Program-made: the position numbers and the translations under genes
Notes under the pieces: model-generated
Seen by the model: the letters and a program-made list of their open reading frames with translations, nothing else
What the model was told of the DNA's origin: nothing
The model's database searches: none
Assembly: GCF_040954645.1 (NCBI RefSeq)
Contig: NC_092806.1
Coordinates: 128,982,952-129,046,951, forward strand
Length of the DNA stretch: 64,000 nucleotides
Source: Diabrotica undecimpunctata
Taxonomy: Eukaryota; Arthropoda; Insecta; Coleoptera; Chrysomelidae
Direction of reading: 5' to 3'
In this document: positions 20,873 to 33,189 of the stretch, in pieces
Layout: each line of letters opens with the position of its first letter
Position numbering within the stretch: the first letter of the stretch is position 1

Positions 20873-22560
20873 CACCTGCGAGGGGAGTTTTAGGGGAAAG
20901 TCCGGGGGTAAACGTGGTAAAAGTGGTCCCAAAATTAATATTCTCTGCAAAATTCAACTTGTTTGTATGATTTTTAGGGGTCAACTCTCTGAAGACTTGA
21001 CTATATTGTGCAAGAAAAATTAACATCAGGTGTTTCAAACTTAAGCGATCAATACAAGCAGATAAAGAAATTTTTAGAAGCTTTAATGTAGACCATAGAA
21101 TAGAGTGAGAATACCGAGAAGAATTCGATAAACTTGCTGAATATAACAATGACACATTGGTATCACGAAATACACGCTGAAAAACTTATCCGAAGGGGAT
21201 CAGTTACACATTACTTCTGGCTGCTTTAATAAGCAAAAAAGATACCTGGCTAGAGTGAGGTTGTTTTACAAAAGACTTGTAGACTCTGTAACAGAGCATT
21301 CAAAACAGTCAACCATATTTTTCCTGAAAGCAAACACTTTTTGGAGACTACCAACTGACGCCAGAATTCTGGAATGGTAATCATGAATAAATGAAAGATG
21401 TATAATAGACCAATTAGCTGCAGTATAACAGATTTATAATAGACGGATCACAAAACAAAGGTAGCTTTAGTGAGATATCGGCCATCAATTGTGATGGATA
21501 CTCGAGAGGAAGTCCTCCCGGTCTCAATAAAATAAGGCGGAATATTTTAGATCTCATTAGAATGAGGTAAGAACGTGATTGAAATGGTAAGATCCATCAC
21601 GACGAATTACATGTGAGGCATAATCGAAGGGACGAAGTTATAAAAGACGGGACTATTTTTAATTGTTCTTACAAACTGTCTCACCAGCAGACTCGCTGGA
21701 GAGGACAATCCTGGGCTACTCTAGTGAAGGTGCCTTGATCACCTGTTTGTGAGTTTTCTGGGTGCACTTCCCAAACGGACACCTTATCGCACACTGAAGG
21801 TGAGCGCTTACCTGTATGCTTCCTTCACTACTCTTGGTGTAGAATTTCGGTGCTGAAGCAGAGCTGTATTTAGCAGCGAGTGTTGGCGGGCTTTTTAATC
21901 CTCAGCAGCTCTTAAAATACACCAGAAACCTCAAAACTAATTGAAAATCGAACAATTTGTGTTCCTTGGTTTTCTCGTGTTTTATCTGGGATCTGGATTC
22001 TGGGATCTTTATCTTCTAGTTATCGTTATTGATCAATATTCCGATTTACTCTTTTTGTCCAAATGCTTTTTCTAGATGTTCCAATTTTTGTCTCAATTAT
22101 TCAGGTTCTAATATTCGACTAGCACGATACGATATATAAATATTAACAATGTAATTATTCAATCAATCAATTATTGTAAATAGGAAAGAAATACATTTCT
22201 CATTAAAAGAGGTTTGAGATATTTCACTGTCACTAACCTAACTATATTGTAAAAACTTAAAGTGCAAAAATATGCAATTATTCATTCACTGTAAAGAATC
22301 TTAATTTTATTTCATTCATAATAAAATATGCCAGTTGACTTTAAAGCTTCCCGATACCAGTATTAAGAATTTTAGTTACATGGTTTATAGTTTATTTGAT
22401 TGTTACTTATGAATAAAAGCCTTAAAGGTTTGTAAATTGGACAGTGGAGAACTGTGTATTCTAATGATTTTGACACTTTTAGATTATAAATGTAGCATAT
22501 TTCTTTATATAATGAAATATCCACAAAAATCCTAAATAAAAGGTGTATAAGTAAAAAGAC
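20873..22560. other. Unannotated stretch
   Basis: No recognised coding. Around 21660-21860 the base composition is less AT-rich and resembles an LTR or UTR (CTCACCAGCAGACTCGCTGG, ACTTCCCAAACGGACACC), but I found no partner copy. Confidence 0.35.
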
Positions 22561-22572
22561 CCTTTCGAGCTA

Positions 22573-22620
22573 CATCACAGAACGTTTTCGGACTAAAAAG
22601 TCAATCATCAGTGACAAGTA
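22573..22620 (-). ncRNA. Hammerhead ribozyme candidate 3
   Basis: On the minus strand: CTGATGA, TT, stem II GACT/AGTC with TTTT loop, C, GAAA, stem III AAC/GTT without loop, cleavage base C. Stem I is poor (only CA/TG is clear). The core is complete. No Penelope coding is adjacent, so this is probably an isolated terminal repeat. Confidence 0.5.
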
Positions 22621-22629
22621 TTACCACTT

Positions 22630-23043
22630 TAGTGAATGCAAACGTAAAGGTTGAATTTTGACTAAGGTTGAAAAAGCAATGTGGTTAAATACTTACCAGA
22701 TGTACATGAGTCAAACTACTAAATATTTGGGTAAAAACGTTTAAAATGGTACAAAATTTATTATGTGTTACATTTTTGTTGAAAATATGGTGCGATGTTA
22801 AAGTATTTAATAGAAACCCTACATGGCAACGTAAGATTCCCGATGGGGGTTACTGCTGAGTCTCAGAAAATGTCTGAATGGGTTCTAGATGGCAGCTAAT
22901 TAAAATGACAGACTCCTGCTGATTCTGTGGGAAAACGTATATAGAGCTTCAATAAATGATGCTTTAAATTTTTTTCTCAAATAGGTTAGACTTTAATAGA
23001 TCGAAGCATTTTATTAGCAGGTATATTTTAATGCATAAGAATT
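22630..23043. other. Unannotated spacer
   Basis: No recognised feature; it may include the remainder of the terminal repeat that carries hammerhead 3. Confidence 0.3.
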
Positions 23044-23047
23044 ATTT

Positions 23048-25501
23048 GAAGCGTTCCGACGAATAACGGTGTATGTTACAAGTTGACGTTTTCGAGAAAA
23101 GGTGAGTTTGAAAATGTTGCTTATTTCTTGAACATTAAATTTAGGACGAAAATGTAACATATACCGTTATTCCACAAATCAAAGTAAAAAATCATTTTTT
23201 AAATAATTTTATTAACATAAATTATTACATTTATATTTATTATTATAACGTAATAGAAAATTAAATTATATTATAATAATTATTATACATATAATTCTAT
23301 AAGTAGGAATTTTTTAAATAAACGAAAAAACAGAAAACTTTAATGAAAAACAAACATAAATTAGTATTCATGTAGCGATCTATAAAAGTCGGCAAATTTA
23401 CTATCCATATATGGAATCATTTTTATTAAATCTTTTTTTTTATTTTGTATAATTGGTAGTAGTGCATTGTACGCTGTTTGTAAATCTTCAGGCTTTGTTG
23501 TAGCTTGTGTATAGTGTAGGGATCATCAAGGTCATATTTCATCCATAGGTACTGTGTCACTTGTAATTTTGAAGAACTTCTATTTTTTGGCAGGTGTTTT
23601 TCAATAGAGGTTAGGTCTTTAAAGTCAGTTCTATCACTTTAGCGTCAGCAATAACGTATTTCCAATCCGAGGGTACATGCACGTTTCTTTGCTTTCTCGA
23701 TTAATGCAAAGTCTCTATCACAAGTCAAAAAACTGTGACCCGAGGAGAGAAACTTTTGGTTAATCTCAGTAAAGTATCCACATTTTGCAAGATAACAGTA
23801 AGTGTTTAATATCCTCCAGTTGTTATTTTGCCCTACGCAACGATCGGACCAAACGATTAACTTGCGCTCTTCTCCATCTATTAACTTCTTATAGTTCATT
23901 GTAACATACTTGATTATGCAAGACGCTATTTCTGTAGAGCCTCTTTCTGCGATGCATTCGTACCACAAGTTCATTACCGCTTTGCTAGTTCCCATATTAT
24001 GTATAGCAAAGTTGTAGCAGCTAAGTTGCCTTTGGTAGAAGATATCTGAGTGGGATACTGACGGGCAAAATAGTAGATGAGTTATTTGCTAGTAGATGAC
24101 AGTAGATGAGTTATTTGCTTTAGATTTAACTATGTCTGCTTTAAGTTCTTGATATCCCAAAGAGGCTTTAGTTTGATATAAGTCACTTTCCAGCTGTATT
24201 TTCTTCCTATCATCCTCTGATTTTGCAGAACTTAGTTGTATATAGAATTCATCGCATATTTTACATGTATCTGATCTAGGAGCGCCAAAACGTAAATTCA
24301 TTTGCTTTAAAACTGTATCATAAAACGTTTTACTGACATCAAGATTAGGATTTTCAGTTTGGAAACATCGATACATTTTTTACAAATTTAGATCAGGACT
24401 CAAGTATTCTTTCTGTATTTTATCTCAAAAATAGTGCGACTCTTGCCATGGAAATTTGTTGATATGTTCTATAACCAAGTTCCTACTCTCGTGTAGAATC
24501 GCCTATGGTCTATAATTCTGCTTACCTCTCTGATCTATAGGAATATGAACACCGATTTTATGTTTGTCTTGTATCGTTTGAATTAGTCTATGGGTGATTT
24601 TGAAAACGTCGAGTAACATAGTTTTGCATACTTTCTTGTTATCAATGAAGTATGCGAAAGAACATAACTTTAACGAAGTGCCATCTCTTTTTCCAGATCT
24701 TCTTTTTGGTTCCTCCATTCTAATACATTTTGTTGAAAACGCTGACTGCTCATCGTACGAATGTGAATAGAAGAATTAGATTAGACGATTTACTGCATAT
24801 GTTTACCTTAAACAAATAACATAAAATTAATAAATCTAATGGAAAATAGAATTATTTTTAATAATGATTTCGTTGTAAAACGAAAAAAAAAAACAATTAA
24901 GTTTTATTTTTAATATTATTTTAATTTTATTAAAATAAAACTTTCGCTTGTATTATTTTTTTCTTATTTCTACTTACATTGGTAGGAGCGGTCTTAGCAG
25001 GAACTAATATTTTTTTCTTCCTTGTCGTGTATGCCAGACCCGAATCTCTGCGATTTTTTCTAGAGGCATCCTTTCAAGCTTCTATATTTATCTGCCTGGT
25101 ATTTCGTTTTGATTTATTTAATCTACGAATATCAGTAGGTGAAAACCGAACATTTCTGGTTTGTTATATCTCGTTTTCGTTCATAATGTAATAAACCTAC
25201 ACAGACTACAATCTAAACAATACTGCAATGTAAACAAACGATAACTATTCGCACAGTACCACAAAACAAAATAATTCGGTTCGGTACAGTCGAAGCAAGC
25301 TTGACGTTGATGTCACATAGACCGTTGTTCCAACTTAAAAATTTATTTTCACTCTCTCCATATGAGTATACTCGCCTCATCTGTTGGTATGTTAACAAAC
25401 TATAATTTTAGTGGAATCTACACATTTGATAGACCGTTATTCAAACCTAAACTCGATTTTTGATAATTTGTAACATAGACCCTTATTCGTCCGAACGCTT
25501 C
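23048..25501 (-). mobile_element. DNA transposon with 4-bp target duplication, Sola- or Chapaev-like by duplication length
   Basis: The ends are inverted repeats, GAAGCGTTCCGACGAATAA at the left and GAAGCGTTCGGACGAATAA read inward from the right, followed by GGT.TATGTTACAA. ATTT flanks both sides (23044-23047, 25502-25505). The motif TAGACCGTTRTTC, or its complement, recurs inside both ends (about 23160-23175, 25310-25325, 25430-25445), like transposase-binding sites. The interior carries one decayed transposase gene on the minus strand. The superfamily is inferred from duplication length only. Confidence 0.75.
23372..25190 (-). pseudogene. Decayed transposase-like gene of a widespread arthropod repeat family
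   Basis: Read on the minus strand. A first part near 25100-24985 has KNRRDSGLAYTTRKKK and AKTAPTN and ends at GTAAGT, a likely splice donor. The next part begins near 24750 with RRSGKRDGTSLKLC and KKVCKTMLLDVFKITHRLI. After a broken segment (HYF..KIQKEYLSPDLNL) comes FYDTVLKQMNLRFGAPRSDT, then CKICDEF. Then GSTEIASCIIKYV, LIVWSDRCVGQNNN and FLSSGHSFLTCDRDFALIE. The end is KPEDLQTAYNALLPIIQ and IPYMDSKFADFYRSL before a stop. The acidic residues in WSDRC and TCDRDF are candidate DDE/D positions. Stops and frameshifts separate the blocks, so it is inactive. Confidence 0.7.
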
Positions 25502-25505
25502 ATTT

Positions 25506-26640
25506 GTAAACCTTATCAAATGCTTGGCCTTTACCCGAAAAAGTACATGGGCCATATTCTTTAGATTATGTTTTTATTCAAGTTTTGTATAGGACTTACT
25601 CATGAGTAATAGTTGAGAGTTTCGTTCGAAAACCAAATTGAGGATCTCCACAAAATATGTTTAATAGACTTATTAATATATAATGTATTTAATAGAAAAT
25701 GTAAATGAAGAATAAATTCTACTATGAAAATTACGAAAACCATCAAATAAAATTTTTAAAGAAAAAAATTAAAATTTTTTCAATTTTAACGAACTTAAAT
25801 GTGTTTATTCTTACAAAAAAATAAAAATTCAGTAATAAGCAGAAAATTTTACATTAACCCACATATATAAGTGCTAGTATAACGCGCGATAAGAAGCAGT
25901 CACTTCTGTCAGCACTCTCCAAGGGTCACGTGCTGTTTTTTTATTGTATTTTTCTTTCTTTTACAAAATATTTTGGTACCTACTATATTTATGATATTTC
26001 CCTGTATATTCATGTATCTTTCGAATTTGGCAAAAACTGTTATATACCTATTTATTGATGGAACTATCTAACAAAGATAAGCCAAGAAGGCTAAACATTA
26101 ATCACAACTTGGGTTCATTAATTATGTTCTACATACATCACCTGAAGGTATATGTTAATCCAATTTTGCTTTTAGTGTCACTTGAGGTAAATAAACTCAG
26201 GCAGGTACGGCTTGCATTCCTGGTTTACCTTGAGCAAATTATATTTGAGAATAAAGTAATCAATCACACAATTAGATTCTAAATTTAACCTAGAGTGAAA
26301 TAATTACATATTAAAATTTGCAAAATGCGTGAATGACACAAGGTCCTGCCCAAATGAAGTATCGTTACCGAATCCAAGGAAATCATTTTTTCAGAAGATT
26401 TAATAATTTATATAAATGCTTCGTTTCATAAATATTAGGATTAAATTAATTGACAGAAGCATATTAATAATCTACTAAAATCATAATGAACATAACACAA
26501 GTGCAGCATATAAACATTTCTAAACTATTTTTTTTTTAATTTTAAATTACTAGGTTATACCGTATCAGAAGTGTAAGTTAGTAGATAAAGTAATTACAAG
26601 TTACGATAATTACAATAACTATCTCTCTCTTGTCGTTTCA
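25506..26640. other. Unannotated AT-rich stretch
   Basis: No recognised domain. A 75-codon frame at 26055-26282 has no similarity I know. Confidence 0.35.
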
Positions 26641-26644
26641 TTAT

Positions 26645-29215
26645 TACTGAGGATCGTGATTTCTTTCAATATCCCTAACAATTTTTCTCTATTGGTCTCT
26701 ATCTTCAGCTACTCTGAGAGTATCACCAGATGGGACGTAAGGGCTTGAAGAATCACTGCCACTTAGCACTCCCACGGTGCCTTACAGAGGGACTTCGACC
26801 AGTCAATTCGAAGTCCACACTGCTTAAATTCCATTATCGATGGATTTGTGATTTTTCTTACACCAGGAATTAAAATAAAACAACATTTTGAAAGGTGGAA
26901 ACTATCCAGCCACAGAGTCTAAAAGAGTAGAGCGGAGCAGAGCCCCGGCATCGGACTCCCAGGGTGCAGAGACCCTATTTGGAGCCGAGACCAGATTGAG
27001 GCCGAGAGCAAAAAATGTCACATATTTCTAAGTATATTAGTATTTATATGGCATTTTCAGATCTCTCGGCCAATGATAAAATTGGAAAAAGGCGGGGCGA
27101 TGCGCATCAAGGTGCGTATTAGTCCACGACTGATGCACCAGGATGACAAGATCTTCGCAGAATGAGTTTTCAGCTAAATTGTTAATTTGGTCGGACCATC
27201 TAGTTGGCGATCCTCTTCTTGATCGTCTCCTCGAAACGTTTCCAGAATCAATTAATCTCTCCAAACTATCGTCACCTCTGCGAACCACGTGACCGACATA
27301 TTGCAGAATACGTTGCAGACAGATTGTGGACAGCCTTTTTTAATCTTTAGTTGGTTTAGAATGAAAACATTTGTTCCATAAGATGTACAAGGTATGCGCA
27401 GCATATTTCTCTGGCACCACATCCAGTGCATCAATTTTTTGGCGCGGACGTCCAAGTCTCTGTCTCGTATAAAAATATTAAGAATACAAGGACATTCACC
27501 AGTCTCATCTTGATATTTTGAGAGATAGATCTGTCTTTCCAAACTTAAGTTGGGCGATTTATCGCATTTTTTGCCATACCAATACGTCTCCGAACTTATG
27601 ATTCACAGTAACCATCGTTAGTTATACTAGACCTGAGATAGACAAAACTGTCCACTATCTGGTATTTCTATAACATGTTAGTCAGTTGAATAATGCGGAA
27701 TCTGTCGACCACCATTATTTTTGTCTTATCTTTATTGATTTTCAGACCAACTTTATTGCTTTCGTTCTCAACTCTTCGCAGGAGATTAAACATGTCGTGC
27801 TCATTTGCTGCTATAAGTGTAGTGTTATCAGCAAATCTTAAATTAGAGATATTCCTACTAGCCACTGTTACTCCACCGGCTCATCCATCTAAAGCCATCC
27901 TCATGACATGTTCACCATAAATATTGAATAAGTTAGGTGACAACACGCATCCTTGTCTAACACCTCTTTCGGTCTTGAATTGGTTTGAGAACTTCTGATC
28001 TAGTCATACTGTTGCTATATTGGACTGGTACAGATTTTTAATAAGTATCACCAGGTGTATTCTTGTGCTTATTTCTATTAAAATGGACCATAGATTTATC
28101 CAGCTTACACAATCAAATGTCTTTTGGTAGTCGACGAAGAATAGGTACTTGAAATTCTCTAGACTTTTCAATGAGTTGTCTCAGATTCAGGATTTGTTCC
28201 CATGTACCTTTACCCTTTACAAGCCTCGCTTGTTCCTGAGGTATTTAGTAATGGATGATATGTAATCCTTTGTTACCTAGTAACTATTGTATTTTACCTG
28301 GTATTGAATCAATGCCTGGGGATTTATTTCTCTTCGGCGATTTAATTGCATATTTGACTTGGGGAGTCTTGAGACTCTTGCAGACTTGACTTAGCGATTA
28401 AAACAGTAGGTTCTCTAGGGTAGTCAGAGGGCCACTGATTTTCTGCTTTTTCTTCTTAGAGTGCGGTCTCCCCTACGGAGGTTGGCAATCATAATGGCTA
28501 TTTTTATTTTTGAGCTTGCTGCTTGCTGCTCTGATTTTCTGCTGGTATCTCATTATTTTTATATAGTTCGCCACAGTAGTTTCGCCACGTTTCTAATATT
28601 TGGTCAGTATCGGTCTTTAGATTACCTTCCTTATCTATTACTGACCACGTTTGAGATTTAAATTTTCTTTTGAGGAGTTTGATCTTCTGAAATAAATTCG
28701 ACAGCCATGTTCCTGTATCTCTCTGCATATTTGAGAGATATAATCAGCTTTGTTTTAGTAGTACTGCTTTCTGATTTTTTTAGATAACGCTCTGTATTCA
28801 TCGTTTGTTCCGTATCTAGTTTAATGTTCTTTTCTGCGTTGAATCACAGTCCACGTATTATCGGATATCTACGGCTTACGGCCCATGGAAACCGCTGCCT
28901 CACAATCTTCTGCAGCCTTGATTACCTTATCTTTGAGATAGATCCAAGGGCTCTCAGAGTCACTATCTACTTGGTCTAAAGAAAGAGCTTCTTCTAGGTT
29001 TTGTTGGAAGTAATTTATTTTTGATGGATTTAGAGACATGACATTTCTTAAGAGTTTTCTTTTGCGGACTTTAAAACAAAGTCGAACGTTCAATACCAGG
29101 AGTTGATGATCGCTTCCATAGTCTGCGCCAGGATATGTTTTAATAAAGTTGTTTGATCTTATTAGGATATAGTCTATTTGATTTCTTGTTCGTCCATCTG
29201 GGCTGCGTAATAACT
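26645..29215 (-). pseudogene. RTE-type retrotransposon: end of endonuclease, reverse transcriptase, C-terminal tail
   Basis: Minus strand, with many breaks. The start is the last part of the APE-like endonuclease (SPDGRTRNQIDYIL, GADYGSDHQLLV; the SDH catalytic motif is intact). Then the linker (LKRKFKSQTWSVIDKEGNL, ILETWRNYCGELYKN). Reverse transcriptase follows: SPGIDSIPGKI, VDYQKTFDCV, VRQGCVLSPNLFNIYGEHV and NLRFADNTTLIAA, where the catalytic FADD box has become FADN. After it come GLKINKDKTKIMVVDRF, MLRIPCTSYGTN, RRGSPTRWSDQI and, after an unassigned insert at about 26750-27020, TLRVAEDRDQWRKIVRDIE. 5' truncation near 29215 inside the endonuclease is normal for such elements. Confidence 0.85.
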
Positions 29216-31248
29216 ATAGCTGGTATCAAAAATCAATCAAAAATTAGTAAAAACAACTGAATCTAACATTTCACTATTATAATTTAAATAACAGGACCAA
29301 ATAATGATATATGCTGATCTGATGGTAACGGATGCAAAAGAAGAAGTCGAAAATATTTTTACTTGTGTGCGAAAAAGTGAAAAATTTTACAAGTTAATTT
29401 TGGACCTGAATTTATTCAGAGTCCTAAAACCAGAAGTAAATCTGAAAAAGATTACAAGTTATTTTTACCTGAAAAATATTGCAAAGTTCAAATAATAAGC
29501 GTATAAAAAACTGTTTTAAGTTTATAAAGGATACGATTTCTTGCTCAAACGGCTAAGTCCCGTCAAGAGACTTAGCGAACCTGAAAAAAGTAATTTTCTT
29601 ACACGACTTTTAAAGTTCCTGAAAGAAAACACAATATTAAATAATTGCAAAATCCGTCTAAGTAAGTAGCGACGGCAAAATGCACAAATAAATCGGAATT
29701 TTTTTATTATATATTTAGCAAAACCCGACAAAGTTTCGCCTTGAAACTTTGTCAAAACTCCTGAAAGAAAATAGGTAAAATAAAACAAAGGTTTCTGAGT
29801 TTCTGGGAACCAAATCAACCAGAAGGTCTCAACTTGCCAAGGAGGCTGGATCTGCGGACATATCCTCACCAGATCTGCCTTTTGGCCATCGTGCACCTGT
29901 ATTTATTCATAAGAATCTAGGTCAAGTTCCAACCGTCATTAACGGTCTTTTTGACCGTTTTTTGATTGGAACTGCACGATAGCCAATGCTCAACTTCGGA
30001 ATTTACCATTGGCTGCAAGTCTATTGCATTTCGACCAATAATAATTCTGGAGTCGAGCGACAGATTTGGGAATTGCGACTGGCTGAAATTATGTTGTAAT
30101 TTGTCCAATCACAAATTCCGAAATCTGCAATTGGCGACAATACAAAGCATAAATATAAAAATAACAACAATACCCAGACCCATTGTTATCGCTATAATTT
30201 ACAGTTCACTAAAACATCAAATCTCTTCTGAAAAATATGAAAAATCTAAATGCACTCGACCAGCACTACTTTGTGTCAAACATTTTAGCTAAATATGAAC
30301 ACAACAACCAAAGTCAAAAATCTGTTAGATGTTATACATCAGAACAAACTTAACTATTTGTCATCAAGAAAATATTACTTAGGTACTGGCCAAAAGATCC
30401 CAACAAGGTTCCAGATATTGCCGTAACTAAAGGTATATCGGATATTTGTAGCAGTATAATCACACTCAATCAAAATCACATTAATACGAATAATATTTAT
30501 ATACAAAACTAAAAGAAAAAAAAAACTGAAATAATAATAATAATTGGTCTACGAAAAGTGCAGAGCACGGCGCAGAATGTAAAATACGAAAAAAATAAGT
30601 CGCTCCACTAAATAAAACCGAACTAAAAAGGCTGACTCTCAAACTATGGTCAAGTATTCGACAATCAAAAAGGAGACTTGCAAAACATTATGTGGAATAT
30701 TCTGTGGAACTAGAAAGTTCCGGCCGATTCAAGCTCTGAAAAAGCAAATTAATTCGCAGAGCACATTATTTACGAGTTTTCACCCTATATGTAGTTATGT
30801 TCTGCATTTTGGAATAATTAGTTACACTTTTGAAGTCCAATTAAAAAAAAACTTTAACCTCTGCTTTACTTTTAAAATATAATTTTTTTATAAAATAAAG
30901 TTTAATCTATTAAATACATATGCTTATAACAATGGTACAATATTACAGTTGAAATTCTGTTATAAATTTTGTCAATAAAATTTATTTAACATTACATTGA
31001 ATAAAGTTTGTTTCTGACTTTGAATTAAATAATACTTAAATATATAAACCACACCACTGATAAAAAAAATATCGTTCGGTTATCAAAAATATATTATCTT
31101 TTGGAAGTCTCTCTGTGTTAATCATACGTTTTTCTTTCGCCTGCCCACCTGTTTACGTGCGATATAATATTTTGCCCAAATTACTCATGCAAATACTTGA
31201 AAATTTCTGCAAATAAAATTAATTAAATAAATAAGTAATATTTTTACT
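29216..31248. other. Unannotated stretch, about 2 kb
   Basis: I recognise no domain on either strand. Short imperfect palindromes occur, for example AACGGTCTTTTTGACCGTT at 29941-29959. Frames of 60-124 codons (29522-30292, 30646-30882) show no known motif. Confidence 0.4.
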
Positions 31249-32010
31249 TTTTGACCACTTTTGTAGAGGTGGGTCCGCGGATTTTTATCAAATTTTATTA
31301 TATAATTGTACCTTAAAAAAATAGCCCATAGCTGTTTTTAGACGTCTAGGTGCCCCTGGACCTGAGATATGCCCCTCGAAAGGGTCAAAAATAGCCCTTT
31401 TTACCCTATTTATAGAGCTTTTATATAATATTTAAAGAGCTATATCTCTAAGCCCACTGGACCGATTTTGACTTTCAATATCTCATTTTTTTGTTACAAT
31501 GTCAACTTCTTGATGAAATAATTTACAAAACCGCAAGAGATAAAATTTGTTTTGTAGTTTAAAAAGAACGAAAAGAAAATTTTATGATTTTCCTTTAATT
31601 GTCAAAATTTAACCAAACGAGAAAAAAAAATTTAAAAACTAAATTAAAGGATTCTTAAGTGCCTTTCAAACGAGCATTGTAAATGAAATTGGTAAATAAA
31701 TTAAATGTTTTCTTTTCATTCTTCTTGACTTATATAATAAAACTTTGTTGTAAATAAATTTGTAAAAGGTTGACATTTTAATAAAAAAAAATGAGATATT
31801 GTGATGTAAAATCGGTCAACTGAGCTCAGAGATATAGCCCTTCAAATAAAGTGTAGAAAGGGCTATTTTTGGCCCTTTCAAGGAGCTTATCTCATGCTCA
31901 GCGGCACGTAGGAGGCTAAAAAAGTAACTATAGGCTACTTTTTGAAGGTACAATAATATACTAATATTTGGCAAAAATCCCCAGACCTCCCTTACAAAAG
32001 TGGTCAAAAA
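31249..32010. repeat. 760-bp palindrome (foldback element)
   Basis: Left arm 31249-31530 begins TTTTTGACCACTTTTGTA; the right arm 31727-32010 is its inverted copy, ending TACAAAAGTGGTCAAAAA. Shared internal blocks include AAATAGCCCTTT, GAGCTATATCTCT, GACCGATTTT and ATCTCATTTTTTT. The central 200 bp are weakly complementary too, so the centre is near 31630. No coding. It abuts an (AAAT)n/(TA)n run. Confidence 0.85.
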
Positions 32011-32022
32011 ATAAATAAATAA

Positions 32023-32071
<49 letters not shown>
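32011..32071. repeat. (AAAT)n followed by (TA)n microsatellite
   Basis: The AAAT repeats pass into a TA run (32028-32071) that separates the foldback repeat from the Penelope fragment. Confidence 0.95.
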
Positions 32072-32072
<1 letters not shown>

Positions 32073-32152
32073 CGAATTATTTTTCGACCGTACTGTTTTA
32101 AATATTGATTTATAGTATCAGCAATCGGTCAGGAAATAAAACTCTATTTGTT

Positions 32153-32202
32153 CAGTCTCAATATTTCGTCACGATTTTGTGACTTCTTCGGGAGAAAACT
32201 GT
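32153..32202 (-). ncRNA. Hammerhead ribozyme candidate 4 (one core change)
   Basis: On the minus strand: CCGAAGA in place of CTGAAGA, one extra A, stem II GTCAC/GTGAC, GAAA, stem III AT/AT, cleavage base T. Stem I pairs TCTC with GAGA and, beyond a 3-base bulge, CAG with CTG. It lies 3' of, and on the same strand as, the Penelope endonuclease at 32625-33059. The U4 to C change probably weakens or abolishes cleavage. Confidence 0.6.
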
Positions 32203-32624
32203 AAATTTATTAGAATCATTAATTATTATGTGTAAACAAAGTGAATATTTTAATACTTACAACTATAAGAATAAAAATTTAAATTTTTTGAGCATATCTA
32301 AATAAATGACATATTTGTTTGATTTTATTTAGGAGTTATGGTAACCGCAATATTTTATAGAGTGAATTCCCATTGTACAATTTTTAGTGAGTCGGTTAAA
32401 ATAAGCAATTACTATAAGACTATTATCCATATTATAAAGTGGAAAGATGGAATTAATAGTACAGAATTGAGAAAGAATCAGGAACACGATAAATTGATCT
32501 ATAAAATGTAATTGATGGTATGTAGTCAGTTATTGCAATACTGATATTTAGGAATGTAATAAAATTATTGGTACAGTTACTAGAGAATTACTAAGTTTGT
32601 GTTTAAATGTTAAGATCTATCATA

Positions 32625-33059
32625 TTATATATTGTTTAGTATGTTGCAGTAAATATTACTTAAATGATTGGTGTCTGTCTTATAATTGATAGATTCAGGA
32701 GTTTTATTAATGTGTACCATTTCAAGGAAAAGCCGATTTTTATAATTATCAACTTGTTCCAAGATTTTTAAATTATTAAAGTCAAAGTTATGTCCTGTCT
32801 TCAAGTGGTGGTCCACTAAGGCACAAGAGTTTTTTCGTATGTTACAGTCACTTTTGTGTTGAGTGACACGTTGTTTAAGCCACTGTTGACTTTGACCAAT
32901 ATAACAACTTTGACATTGACTGCAATTTATTCTATAAATTATATTACTCATTAATGAATTTGGAGTTTTAGCTTTTATTTTTGAGAATAACCTTGAATTT
33001 AGAAGTGGATTGTATTTAATTAATTTAATGTTCGGAAATGTTTTAAAAAGTGGGACAAT
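32625..33059 (-). CDS. Penelope-like element, C-terminal GIY-YIG endonuclease (partial)
   Basis: An open minus-strand frame reaches from the (TA)n tract to the stop at 32625, about 145 codons. It begins with FPNIKLIKYNPLLNS, the segment after the polymerase. The endonuclease follows: SNIIYRINCSQC then SCYIGQSQQWLKQRVTQH, showing the IY and YIG signature pieces and the conserved Arg. Then SCALVDHHLKTGHNFDF, typical of the family, and RLFLEMVHI with the conserved Glu. This enzyme nicks DNA to prime reverse transcription. The polymerase was lost at the microsatellite. The fragment itself has no stop and may be recent. Confidence 0.85.
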   Translation of the reverse strand: MVPLFKTFPNIKLIKYNPLLNSRLFSKIKAKTPNSLMSNIIYRINCSQCQSCYIGQSQQWLKQRVTQHKSDCNIRKNSCALVDHHLKTGHNFDFNNLKILEQVDNYKNRLFLEMVHINKTPESINYKTDTNHLSNIYCNILNNI

Positions 33060-33071
33060 AACTATAAATCA

Positions 33072-33078
<7 letters not shown>

Positions 33079-33149
<71 letters not shown>

Positions 33150-33158
33150 TATATATAA
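33079..33158. repeat. (TA)n microsatellite
   Basis: A TA run separates two Penelope fragments of opposite orientation. Confidence 0.97.
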
Positions 33159-33189
33159 ACTTTCCAGCCGATTGACTCTTCACTAGAAT

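Noticed and set aside
21425..21560. An RNase H-like IIDGSQNKGSFS phrase
   Set aside because: Only one motif of the domain; no other catalytic block follows in frame.
21640..21870. Possible LTR or UTR with palindromic CAGCAGACTCGCTGG
   Set aside because: No partner copy, primer site or tract in the window, so no element can be defined.
26750..27020. Possible SINE inserted in the RTE tail
   Set aside because: I could not see tRNA-type A and B boxes or a target duplication.
30646..30882. A 78-codon frame as a host gene
   Set aside because: No recognisable domain, low-complexity end, no supporting context.
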